The position numbers and the translations under genes were made by a program. From Candidatus Omnitrophota bacterium (lineage in GTDB: Bacteria > Omnitrophota > Gorgyraeia > Zapsychrales > Fredricksoniimonadaceae), in contig JAGNTT010000085.1 in NCBI GenBank assembly GCA_017987425.1, positions 1 to 8,037 of the forward strand: DNA of 8,037 nucleotides, read 5' to 3'. Of the stretch, positions 1-5,836 are shown piece after piece. The notes below the pieces were generated by a model. The model made no database searches. It was not told the DNA's origin and saw only the letters and a program-made list of their open reading frames with translations. Position 1 is the stretch's first letter; the number at the start of each line of letters is the position of its first letter.

Positions 1-1
1 T

Positions 2-853
2 CTCAAGGCCGGGCAGATACTTTTTACCTATTTGCATCTCGCCGCCAGCCGCACGCTCACCGAGGCGCTGATCAAACGCAAGGTCATCGCTTTTGCGTAC
101 GAAACTTTGCAGACGCGCGACGGTGAACTGCCGTGCCTGACGCCGATGAGCGAGGTCGCCGGACGCATGGCTCCGCAGGAAGGCGCCAAATATCTGGAAG
201 AACCCATGCAGGGCCGCGGGATTCTCTTAGGCGGCGTACCGGGCGTCGCGCCCGCCGAAGTCGTTGTCATCGGTGCGGGGATCGTCGGGGCCAACGCCTG
301 TCTCATCGCCGCCGGCATGGGTGCGAATGTGACGGTGCTCGATGTGAACCTTAACCGTCTGCGTTATCTCGAAGAAGTCATGCCGCCGAATGTCCATACC
401 ATCATGAGTAACGCGCACACCATCCGCGACGCGGTCCTCAAGGCCGATCTCGTGATCTCAAGCGTTCTCATCCGCGGGGCGAAGGCGCCGTGTCTCATCA
501 GCCGCACTCTGGTATCGCAGATGAAGAAGGGGAGCGTCATCGTCGATGTGGCGATCGACCAGGGCGGATCGGTCGAAACGAGCAAGCCGACCACGCATGA
601 GAATCCCACGTATGTCGTCGACGGCGTCGTTCACTATTGCGTTACAAATATGCCCGGAGCCGTCGCAAGAACGAGTACTTATGCCTTGACGAACGCAACG
701 TTTCCTTATATTCTGCTTTTGGCCAACAAGGGATACTTAAAAACCGTCGAAGAATCTTACGAAATGAAACGCGCGCTCAATGTCATCGACGGGCAATTGA
801 CCATCAAAGAAGTGGCCGAAACATTTGCCATGCCGTACCGGGAACTGCAATGA
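2..853 (+). CDS. ald: Alanine dehydrogenase, C-terminal part (5' end outside the window)
   Basis: Cytoplasmic NAD-dependent enzyme that interconverts L-alanine with pyruvate and ammonia. The reading frame is open from the first bases, so about the first 85 residues are missing; 283 residues are present against about 370 for the family. The fragment opens with LKAGQILFTYLHLAA, whose His matches the active-site His96 of characterised alanine dehydrogenases. The Rossmann nucleotide-binding loop is seen as VIGAGIVGANA, followed about 20 residues later by the acidic residue of VTVLDVN that binds the NAD ribose. DVAIDQGG carries the Asp equivalent to D270, and the C-terminal signature HYCVTNMPGAVARTST is present. 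The stop codon overlaps the start of the PilZ gene (ATGA), so the two are probably translationally coupled. Recognition is secure; the family also includes transhydrogenase alpha subunits, but the length and C-terminal signature favour Ald. Confidence 0.95.
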   Translation, partial: LKAGQILFTYLHLAASRTLTEALIKRKVIAFAYETLQTRDGELPCLTPMSEVAGRMAPQEGAKYLEEPMQGRGILLGGVPGVAPAEVVVIGAGIVGANACLIAAGMGANVTVLDVNLNRLRYLEEVMPPNVHTIMSNAHTIRDAVLKADLVISSVLIRGAKAPCLISRTLVSQMKKGSVIVDVAIDQGGSVETSKPTTHENPTYVVDGVVHYCVTNMPGAVARTSTYALTNATFPYILLLANKGYLKTVEESYEMKRALNVIDGQLTIKEVAETFAMPYRELQ

Positions 854-1254
854 TCAAAACAAATTTCAACGACCGCAGAGACAGTGTCCGCGTTAGACGC
901 ATCGTCACCGTTCGTCACCGCCTGCACAAACGCGGCAAGAGCGAACGCGAAGACATCTGGCAGCTGGCCACCACGCAGGACATGAGCTACAGCGGGATTT
1001 TGTTTACCAGCGCGCTTCCTTATAAGCCGTCTGATGTCGTTGAACTGCAGGTGGTCATGTCCGGTGTCCTGTCGCTCTTCAACGGTTTCGGAAAAGTTGT
1101 GCGCGTGAGCGAACACCGTAAAGGTTACTATCAGATAGCCGCCAAATATATCGATCTTCAAAAACGTCATCGCGACGCCAAATCCCTCATCTCCGCGAAC
1201 CGCGATAAAGATTCCTCAAAGTCTTCGTCCAAAACCAAGCCCAAATCGAAGTAA
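850..1254 (+). CDS. PilZ domain protein (putative c-di-GMP receptor)
   Basis: Small cytoplasmic protein of 134 residues with a single PilZ domain. The c-di-GMP-binding signature appears as R10-DSV-R14 (RxxxR) near the N-terminus, followed by D44-MSYSG49, which fits the [D/N]xSxxG motif. The rest of the domain (about residues 15-105) has the alternating pattern expected of a beta-barrel, and the last 25 residues form a Lys/Ser-rich tail. I chose the ATG at 850 because it overlaps the ald stop (ATGA) and puts RxxxR close to the start; the frame is open further upstream, but those codons lie inside ald. The family binds cyclic di-GMP and passes the signal to motility, polysaccharide or transcription machinery; the target here is unknown. 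Linkage to ald is unusual and may only reflect shared transcription. Confidence 0.8.
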   Translation: MIKTNFNDRRDSVRVRRIVTVRHRLHKRGKSEREDIWQLATTQDMSYSGILFTSALPYKPSDVVELQVVMSGVLSLFNGFGKVVRVSEHRKGYYQIAAKYIDLQKRHRDAKSLISANRDKDSSKSSSKTKPKSK

Positions 1255-1279
1255 TCACTCCGCTATTTTTGAAAAGCCT

Positions 1280-1308
1280 TTGATATCCGCACGCATGTGT
1301 GGTATTTT
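1280..1308 (+). promoter_or_regulatory. Predicted sigma-70 promoter of the umuD operon
   Basis: TTGATA (1280-1285) and TATTTT (1303-1308) are separated by exactly 17 bp. Transcription would start around 1315, at the umuD ATG itself, so the message would be leaderless or nearly so. No Shine-Dalgarno sequence lies at a usable distance. The call rests on box matches only. Confidence 0.5.
1287..1302. promoter_or_regulatory. Candidate SOS/LexA-type operator in the umuD promoter spacer
   Basis: CCGCACGCATGTGTGG is an imperfect dyad of the form CCRCAC-N4-GTGYGG. It fills the spacer between the proposed -35 and -10 boxes, where a bound repressor would block RNA polymerase. umuDC is a classic LexA regulon member, so a LexA-like repressor is the natural candidate. 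The sequence matches neither the enterobacterial CTG-N10-CAG box nor the Gram-positive GAAC-N4-GTTC box. No second copy was seen in the window by eye. Confidence 0.4.
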
Positions 1309-1313
1309 AGGTC

Positions 1314-1733
1314 ATGCCGTTTCTATGTGTTCCAAAATCAGCCGCTTCGATCAAACTTCCGCTTTATCTTTCTCCAATAAGAGCCGGGTTTCCTTCGCCG
1401 GCGGATGATTACATTGAAAAACAGCTCGATCTTAATGAGCACCTGATCAAGCATCCGGCCGCTACGTTTCTTTTGAAAGCAACGGGAAACTCAATGATCA
1501 ACGCCGGCATTTTTCCGGGCGATCTCCTGATTGTCGACCGTTCCCTTGAAGCTGTGAATAATAAAATCGTCGTCGCGGTCCTCAACGGCGAATTCACGGT
1601 CAAGCGTTTAAGAAAACGGCAGGGCAGGATAACCCTTCTCGCCGAGAATCCGAATTTTCCGCCGATCGAAATCCCCGATGAGGCCGACTTTGAAATATGG
1701 GGAGTCGTCGCCCACGTTCTTCATACTGTTTAA
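1314..1733 (+). CDS. umuD: UmuD-like self-cleaving peptidase, translesion polymerase V subunit
   Basis: Homologue of UmuD, the S24/LexA-type protein that RecA filaments induce to cut itself; the processed form, UmuD', then joins UmuC to form DNA polymerase V. The length (139 residues) equals that of E. coli UmuD and the alignment is almost gapless by eye. The cleavage bond is A24-G25 in RAGFPSPADDY (E. coli has Cys-Gly; Ala-Gly is the LexA form). The catalytic Ser is S60 in TGNSM and the general-base Lys is K97 in GEFTVKRL, at the same positions as in E. coli. The C-terminus keeps the WGVVAHVLHTV strand. First gene of umuD-umuC-SRAP, with 4 bp before umuC. The upstream promoter with a palindromic spacer suggests damage-inducible control. 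The start has no Shine-Dalgarno sequence, but the match to UmuD from residue 1 supports it. Confidence 0.93.
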   Translation: MPFLCVPKSAASIKLPLYLSPIRAGFPSPADDYIEKQLDLNEHLIKHPAATFLLKATGNSMINAGIFPGDLLIVDRSLEAVNNKIVVAVLNGEFTVKRLRKRQGRITLLAENPNFPPIEIPDEADFEIWGVVAHVLHTV

Positions 1734-1737
1734 GCCA

Positions 1738-2994
1738 ATGGACCTCTACGCCCTTGTCGACTGCAACAATTTTTATGCCTCGTGCGAACGGGTCTTTGAT
1801 CCGACCGCCCGCGGCGTGCCGGTGATCGTCCTGTCCAATAATGACGGCTGTGTGGTGGCCCGTTCGGAAGAGGCGAAGGCCGTCGGCATCGAAATGGGCC
1901 AGCCTTTATTCGAATGCCGGAACATCGTCGACAAGCATAAAGTCCGCGTGTTCTCATCGAATTACGTCCTTTACGGCGATATGTCGGCGCGCATCATGAG
2001 CATTCTTTCCGGTTTTACGCCCAACATCGAAGTGTATTCGATCGATGAGGCATTCCTGTTTTTTAAAGGCTTTGCCAATTATGATTTGGAGAGTCACGCC
2101 CGGCTGATCCAGCAGGCGGTCAGACAGCAGACGGGTGTGCCGGTGTCCGTCGGGATCGGGCGGACGAAGACGCTCGCCAAGATCGCCAATTATCTTTCCA
2201 AAAAAGTTTATAAGACCGGTGTTCTTTGCCTTATGGAGAACGAGGACGAGCATTTAAAAAATGTTCCGGTGGAAAAGATCTGGGGGATCGGACGGCAGCG
2301 GACGTTATGGCTCAACGCTCAAAATATCCGGACGGCTTGTGATCTCAAGCAGGCCCCGGACCGTCTCATCAAAAACAAGATGACCGTCACCGGATTGCGG
2401 ACCGTCTGGGAACTGCGCGGCATACCGTGTTTGAAACTGGATGAGGTCCTGCCTGACAAGAAGATGATCGGCTGTTCGCGCATGTTCGGCTACGAGGTCG
2501 AAAGTCTGGATGAGCTCGAAGAAGCTGTCTCCGCTTACATGGACCGCGCCGCGGTCAAACTCCGCCGTCAGCGGTCGCTCGCCGGTTACGTGCACGTTTA
2601 CGTTGAGACCAACCGTTTCCGGGGAGAATATTACATCAATTCGCTGGGCATGTATGTCAATCCGCCCTCGGCCTACACGCCGCTGTTGTCGCATTACGGC
2701 AAACTGCTTTTGAAACACATGTTCAAGAATGGTTACAAATACAAGCGCGCCGGCGTCATGCTGGCCGATCTGGTCCATGAGAACGCCGCTCAGCAGTATC
2801 TGATCGGGCCGGTTTACACCGGCACCCGTCAGCAGAAGTTGATGGAGACGTTGGACCGCTACAACGCAAAAGTGAATCATGGTAAGATACACCTTGCTTC
2901 CGAGGGCATGGGGAAGCCCTGGTTCATGAAGCAGGCCCATAAATCCAATCGATATACCACCAACTGGAATGAACTCTTGGAGGTCAAAAGCTGA
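1738..2994 (+). CDS. umuC: UmuC, Y-family translesion DNA polymerase V catalytic subunit
   Basis: Catalytic subunit of polymerase V, which with UmuD' copies damaged DNA in an error-prone way. It has 418 residues (E. coli 422) and matches along its whole length. Palm and fingers: D8 in LVDCNNFYASCE, steric-gate Tyr13, the SNNDGCVVARS block (about 33-43), and catalytic D103-E104 in YSIDEAF. The helix-hairpin-helix thumb region is around residues 155-205 (SVGIGRTKTLAKIANYLSKK, then IWGIGRQ). The little-finger and UmuC C-terminal domain follow, ending RYTTNWNELLEVKS, close to the E. coli tail. The ATG at 1738 is chosen because homology starts there; an upstream in-frame ATG at 1678 lies inside umuD. 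No clear Shine-Dalgarno sequence is seen, so coupling to umuD is likely. The expected beta-clamp motif near residue 350 reads QQYLI rather than QLxLF. Confidence 0.96.
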   Translation: MDLYALVDCNNFYASCERVFDPTARGVPVIVLSNNDGCVVARSEEAKAVGIEMGQPLFECRNIVDKHKVRVFSSNYVLYGDMSARIMSILSGFTPNIEVYSIDEAFLFFKGFANYDLESHARLIQQAVRQQTGVPVSVGIGRTKTLAKIANYLSKKVYKTGVLCLMENEDEHLKNVPVEKIWGIGRQRTLWLNAQNIRTACDLKQAPDRLIKNKMTVTGLRTVWELRGIPCLKLDEVLPDKKMIGCSRMFGYEVESLDELEEAVSAYMDRAAVKLRRQRSLAGYVHVYVETNRFRGEYYINSLGMYVNPPSAYTPLLSHYGKLLLKHMFKNGYKYKRAGVMLADLVHENAAQQYLIGPVYTGTRQQKLMETLDRYNAKVNHGKIHLASEGMGKPWFMKQAHKSNRYTTNWNELLEVKS

Positions 2995-3656
2995 TGTGCG
3001 GACGATACGGACAAACTAAAACGGATAAAGAGAAGATCAAGAAAGCCTTCCGGTTGAAAAATATCGACTTTGATCTCGTGCCGCGTTACAACATCACGCC
3101 CGGCCAGGACGTGCCCGTTGTATTGAATGCGTCGCCGGATGAACTGACTCTTGTGCGCTGGGGCCTGGTCCCGTCGTGGGCCAAGGACGAGAAGATCGGT
3201 TACAAAATGAACAACGCCCGAAGCGAGACCATCTTTGAAAAACCTTCGTTCCGTCATTCGATCCGCAAAAAACGCTGTCTCATCCTGGCCGATTGCTTTT
3301 ACGAATGGCAAAAGACCGAAGGCGCGAAACAGCCGTATTGCATACGCCTGAAATCACACGAGACCTTCGCCTTCGCCGGCATTTGGGATATCTGGGACAA
3401 GGGCGGGAAACCGCTCCATACGTGCTCGGTCGTCACGTGCGGGCCGAACACGGTCATGTCGCCGATCCACGACCGCATGCCTGTCATCTTTTCCAAAAAG
3501 GATGACGCTCAGAAATGGCTGTCCGACTGCGGCGAAGATGCGGTCCGCGCGTTATTGCGGCCGCACGAACCCGCGGGCATGGAAGCCTATAAAATTGCGA
3601 CGCTGGTCAACTCTCCGTCCAATCAGGGAGAAGAGATCATAGCCCCCGTTGACTGA
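2994..3656 (+). CDS. yedK: SRAP (SOS response-associated peptidase) family protein, YedK/HMCES-like
   Basis: Member of the SRAP family, which protects abasic sites in single-stranded DNA by linking its Cys2 to the sugar in a thiazolidine bond. All key residues are visible: MCGRYG with Cys2 exposed after removal of Met1, N74 in NNARSE, E104 in DCFYEW and H159 in IHDRMP. The RWGLVPSWAKD block (about residues 55-65) is also typical. The length, 220 residues, is normal for bacterial members. The ATG overlaps the umuC stop by one base (TGATG), with GGAGG at 2979-2983 as a likely ribosome site, so it is the third gene of the umuDC operon. Placing a gene that shields abasic sites beside a lesion-bypass polymerase makes functional sense, and the family was named for such SOS linkage. 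A protease role, once proposed, is less supported than crosslinking. Confidence 0.95.
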   Translation: MCGRYGQTKTDKEKIKKAFRLKNIDFDLVPRYNITPGQDVPVVLNASPDELTLVRWGLVPSWAKDEKIGYKMNNARSETIFEKPSFRHSIRKKRCLILADCFYEWQKTEGAKQPYCIRLKSHETFAFAGIWDIWDKGGKPLHTCSVVTCGPNTVMSPIHDRMPVIFSKKDDAQKWLSDCGEDAVRALLRPHEPAGMEAYKIATLVNSPSNQGEEIIAPVD

Positions 3657-3706
3657 TACCATCCTCCTTCGAAACTCCGCAAAGCCGAATCACGAGAATA
3701 TCAAGG

Positions 3707-3742
3707 TAGGTATTAATACCCTGTTTCTTAGGTAATACTCCG
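3707..3742. promoter_or_regulatory. Paired repeat upstream of a promoter, possible activator sites
   Basis: TAGGTATTAATACC (3707-3720) contains the perfect 12-bp palindrome GGTATTAATACC (3709-3720). A related element, TAGGTAATACTC (3729-3740), begins 22 bp later, about two helical turns. Both begin TAGGTA and lie just upstream of a promoter with a good -10 but a poor -35, as expected for activator binding sites. The regulator is unknown. Confidence 0.4.
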
Positions 3743-3743
3743 T

Positions 3744-3772
3744 ATAGTGCTATCTTTTCTGCTGCCTATAAT
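3744..3772 (+). promoter_or_regulatory. Predicted promoter of the beta-barrel remnant, consensus -10 and weak -35
   Basis: TATAAT at 3767-3772 is a perfect -10 box. At 17 bp spacing the -35 position (3744-3749) reads ATAGTG, a poor match, so the promoter would need an activator. The start would fall near 3779, giving a leader of about 40 bases to the proposed start codon. The inverted repeat TAATAA-CAA-TTATTA (3769-3783) overlaps the -10 and start site. Confidence 0.45.
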
Positions 3773-3817
3773 AACAATTATTAGATACATTGAAATTGTA
3801 AGCATAGGAGAGTTAGC

Positions 3818-4234
3818 ATAAAAAGCAGGATCGCTATTCTCGTGATGTTACCGTCAGTTGTTTGTAATCAGTCTTGGGCGTGATTCTTTGATAAGTATTT
3901 CTTCAGTCCTGATGTAGGGTTTAAGGGGTGCTACGTTCCGGCGATCAGTAATATTATTTTAGACGAAACACCCTACATTGCGACTAGAGTATGCGTTGAC
4001 GAAGACATTCTATCCTATTGTTGAGTTGAACGGCAGTATACCCATAGAGAAGGAGAATTGGTTGTTCTCAATCTGGGTTCCTCGCGGCTGGGAACAATTG
4101 CCATAGAGGCCTGCGGTTTCCGCTATGTGGTTAACAAGAATGTCCGGATTGGCGCCGCATGGGAACAAACCAGCACAGATCGTAAGGACTTGTTCAATGA
4201 CCGTGTGACCGTAAATTTATTGTTTAAGTTTTAA
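3818..4234 (+). pseudogene. Decayed outer-membrane beta-barrel protein gene
   Basis: A single frame from 3818 to 4234 reads like a protein but has lost its start and has two TGA stops (3881-3883 and 4022-4024). AGGAG at 3806-3810 lies seven bases before ATA (3818-3820), where an ATG would be expected. The codons after it (KSRIAILVMLPSVVCNQSWA) look like a signal peptide: a basic start, a hydrophobic core, and Ala before the cleavage point. After the first stop comes a stretch containing GFKGCYVPAISNIILDETPY. After the second, the C-terminus shows alternating residues (GFRYVVNKNVRIGAAWEQ) and ends NDRVTVNLLFKF with terminal Phe, as in outer-membrane barrels sorted by the BAM complex. At 139 codons it is short for a barrel, so a middle part has probably been deleted. 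The precise family is not recognised. Confidence 0.65.
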
Positions 4235-4433
4235 AATTTCGGGTCCACGACAAAGAGTTGTTAGGTTGATTCCAGCTTTGCAAACGGCGTTTGTTGACCG
4301 GTTACTTAGGCGTCTATACTGGAGTTGAAGTCATAAAGAATGTCGGAAATGATAAATAGGTCATACATAAAGCTAAAATGCGGAAAGCTGGTATTGTTGT
4401 CAAATGACAGGGTAAATTGAATCAAATATTGGA
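4235..4433. other. AT-rich intergenic stretch with no supported gene
   Basis: Between the barrel remnant and the promoter of the next gene I see no convincing coding region, RNA gene or hairpin terminator. A short open piece at 4270-4359 encodes LLTGYLGVYTGVEVIKNV, which could be another scrap of a membrane-barrel gene, but it is too short to call. Confidence 0.4.
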
Positions 4434-4461
4434 TTTACATTTTTTATCAATTTGATATAGT
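4434..4461 (+). promoter_or_regulatory. Predicted promoter of the 119-residue secreted protein gene
   Basis: TTTACA (4434-4439) and TATAGT (4456-4461) are 16 bp apart. The predicted start of transcription (about 4468) coincides with the ATG, which would give a leaderless message. The odd-centred palindrome TATCAA-T-TTGATA (4445-4457) overlaps the -10 box and could be a repressor site. Confidence 0.45.
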
Positions 4462-4467
4462 CAGCCT

Positions 4468-4827
4468 ATGCAGAAATTTATTGCTTCTTTAACGGCCATC
4501 CTGTTCATTACTTGGATTTTGCCTCTGGGTTTTTTTATAACGCCCAGCAAAGAGAAGATTGCCTGTAACGGTCAGCGTGCGATTTGTATGTGTTCTCAGG
4601 CTATGGCCAAGCAATCGGCCAAGAACGTCGGCGTCGGGAAAGCAGCCTATAAAGGCTCCGGTGCCGCGCAAAAAGAACAGAACGGCCCCGGAGGATCAAG
4701 TCACCATTTTCTAGCCGTACAAAAAAAGAATCAGATCAACAGACAGATTTCTTTTTACCACAGAGAACAATCTTCCTTTTATTCACTCCTTGTCGTTCGC
4801 CCCATCGAACACGTCCCTAAAGCTTAA
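4468..4827 (+). CDS. Small exported or membrane-anchored protein of unknown function
   Basis: I do not recognise this 119-residue protein. Residues 1-25 look like a signal peptide or membrane anchor: a Lys at position 3, then a hydrophobic stretch with AILFITWILPLGFF. Just after it is a cysteine group, C33-x6-C40-x-C42, that could bind metal or form disulfides in the periplasm. The middle (about 45-78) is rich in Lys, Ala and Gly and looks disordered. A His pair is at 79-80, and the C-terminus is more ordered and aromatic (FYHREQSSFYSLLVV). There is no ribosome-binding site, but a promoter fits a leaderless start at this ATG. It lies 122 bp upstream of exbB and downstream of a barrel remnant, so a link to outer-membrane uptake or metal handling is possible but unproven. 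A spurious frame cannot be excluded, though the signal-like start argues against it. Confidence 0.6.
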   Translation: MQKFIASLTAILFITWILPLGFFITPSKEKIACNGQRAICMCSQAMAKQSAKNVGVGKAAYKGSGAAQKEQNGPGGSSHHFLAVQKKNQINRQISFYHREQSSFYSLLVVRPIEHVPKA

Positions 4828-4949
4828 TCTCTCGAATTCAATCGTTTGGATCACTCCAGTTAATACATAGACGGGATTGCTGTATTTTAATGCGGTCTAT
4901 TTAGTCAAATTTTCGATATTTGTAATTCAAATCAGATGTAGGAGAAACC

Positions 4950-5561
4950 ATGTGGGCGATTATTCAGAAAGGCGGCCCGGTCATGTGGCCGCTATTATTA
5001 ACGTTATTGATTGCCTTGAGCATTGTCATCGAACGGTGTTTGTTTATTTTTATTGAAATGAAGCGGCGCAGTCAACAGGCGGTCAATAGCATTCTTGATT
5101 TCGTAGAGAAAGGTGAAATAGAAAAGGCTATTCTGGCGGGCAGAGATTCCGAAGACTTCGTAGCTAAAACAATGGTGTACGGTCTTACTCATCGGAAGAA
5201 ATCATTTTCCAGCGCGTTTTTACAAGCCGCAAATCTGGAGTTAAAGCGCTACAGCCAGGGTCTGCCCGCGCTGGATACCATCATAACACTGGCGCCATTG
5301 CTGGGATTGCTTGGGACTGTCACGGGGATGATCCGTGCTTTCGGTCTGCTTGGACAAACGGAATTGGAAGCTCCCGCCGCAATTACCGGCGGTATCGCTG
5401 AGGCATTGATCGCAACGGCATTCGGTTTAGGGATCGCGATCCTTGCGCTCATTCCGTTTAATTATCTCAATTCACGATTGGAAGAGACACGTCAAATTAT
5501 CGAAGACGCCTCGACCCATCTGGAATTATGTTTGCGAAAATCAGATCGGAGGTTTTCATGA
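4950..5561 (+). CDS. exbB: ExbB/TolQ/MotA family proton channel protein
   Basis: Inner-membrane proton-channel subunit of the Ton system; with ExbD it uses the proton gradient to drive TonB. It has 203 residues and appears complete. There are three membrane helices: about 11-33, 110-133 and 148-171, with a cytoplasmic domain between the first and second. The family core is clear in LAPLLGLLGTVTGMIRAF (114-131) and in the third-helix segment ITGGIAEALIATAFGLGIAI. AGGAGA at 4940-4945 precedes the ATG. Its stop overlaps an ATG (5558, ATGA) in the usual exbB-exbD arrangement, but the exbD that follows is broken and so is tonB. TolQ or a MotA-type protein are alternatives, but the exbD- and tonB-like remnants support ExbB. 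Without a partner here, it needs ExbD from elsewhere or is itself drifting to loss. Confidence 0.9.
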   Translation: MWAIIQKGGPVMWPLLLTLLIALSIVIERCLFIFIEMKRRSQQAVNSILDFVEKGEIEKAILAGRDSEDFVAKTMVYGLTHRKKSFSSAFLQAANLELKRYSQGLPALDTIITLAPLLGLLGTVTGMIRAFGLLGQTELEAPAAITGGIAEALIATAFGLGIAILALIPFNYLNSRLEETRQIIEDASTHLELCLRKSDRRFS

Positions 5562-5798
5562 AAATTCTTTGCCTGTTGTCTGAAAGCGCGCATATCAAAG
5601 AAAGAATGTAGCAATCATAGTCACGTTAACGGGCAATTTCTTTTCAAAATTATGAAATGAATTTGTAATGCCTGTTCATTTTGACGCTGAGACCGATGTC
5701 AGCGGTAAAGAATTTCTGCACATCATGAACCGGCTCAGGAACGCCAAAATGAGAAGGCGGAAATGATAAAGCGCAGAATAAGAACGTCATTCATTTAA
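5558..5798 (+). pseudogene. exbD: exbD remnant with internal deletion and frameshifts
   Basis: A normal exbD start remains: GGAGG at 5548-5552 and ATG at 5558 overlapping the exbB stop. That frame ends after 17 codons (MKILCLLSESAHIKERM). A second frame (about 5584-5750) then reads KNVAIIVTLTGNFF, a TGA at 5653-5655, and MPVHFDAETDVSGKEFLHIM with NRLRNAK after it. This fits the C-terminal periplasmic domain of ExbD, which has a short strand, then a V.fdA.tdVs.k.f..im..lr.a pattern. A further one-base shift at about 5750 opens a third frame, EKAEMIKRRIRTSFI, ending at TAA 5796-5798, a plausible original end. The single membrane helix with its essential Asp is missing altogether, so the product could not conduct protons. 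Assignment rests on pattern matching by eye and on position after exbB. Confidence 0.7.
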
Positions 5799-5836
5799 TT
5801 GAATAAATTACGGTCCCGGAATTATAGGAGGAATTT

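Noticed and set aside
637..849. Upstream extension of the PilZ frame to an ATG at 637
   Set aside because: It lies inside ald and the extra residues show no PilZ features; the overlapping ATG at 850 is a better start.
757..1170. Minus-strand reading frame of 137 codons opposite the PilZ gene
   Set aside because: It lies opposite ald/PilZ coding sequence and has no recognisable domain or start signal; it is a shadow.
1255..1279. Rho-independent terminator between pilZ and umuD
   Set aside because: A short T run (ATTTTTG) occurs, but no stable stem precedes it.
1678..1737. Earlier in-frame ATG for umuC
   Set aside because: It is inside umuD, and UmuC similarity begins with MDLYALVDCN at 1738.
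2305..2940. Minus-strand reading frame of 211 codons opposite umuC
   Set aside because: Long, but antisense to a clearly conserved gene, with no family resemblance.
3881..4024. Internal TGA codons in the barrel frame as recoded Sec, Trp or Gly
   Set aside because: TGA ends umuC, SRAP and other intact genes here, no recoding element is visible, and the missing start codon favours decay.
4270..4359. Open piece encoding LLTGYLGVYTGVEVIKNV, possibly another membrane-barrel fragment
   Set aside because: Only about 29 codons with no start or flanking match; chance cannot be excluded.
3657..4470. CRISPR array, tRNA, attachment site or insertion sequence
   Set aside because: No regular direct repeats, cloverleaf, terminal inverted repeats or transposase pieces were seen.
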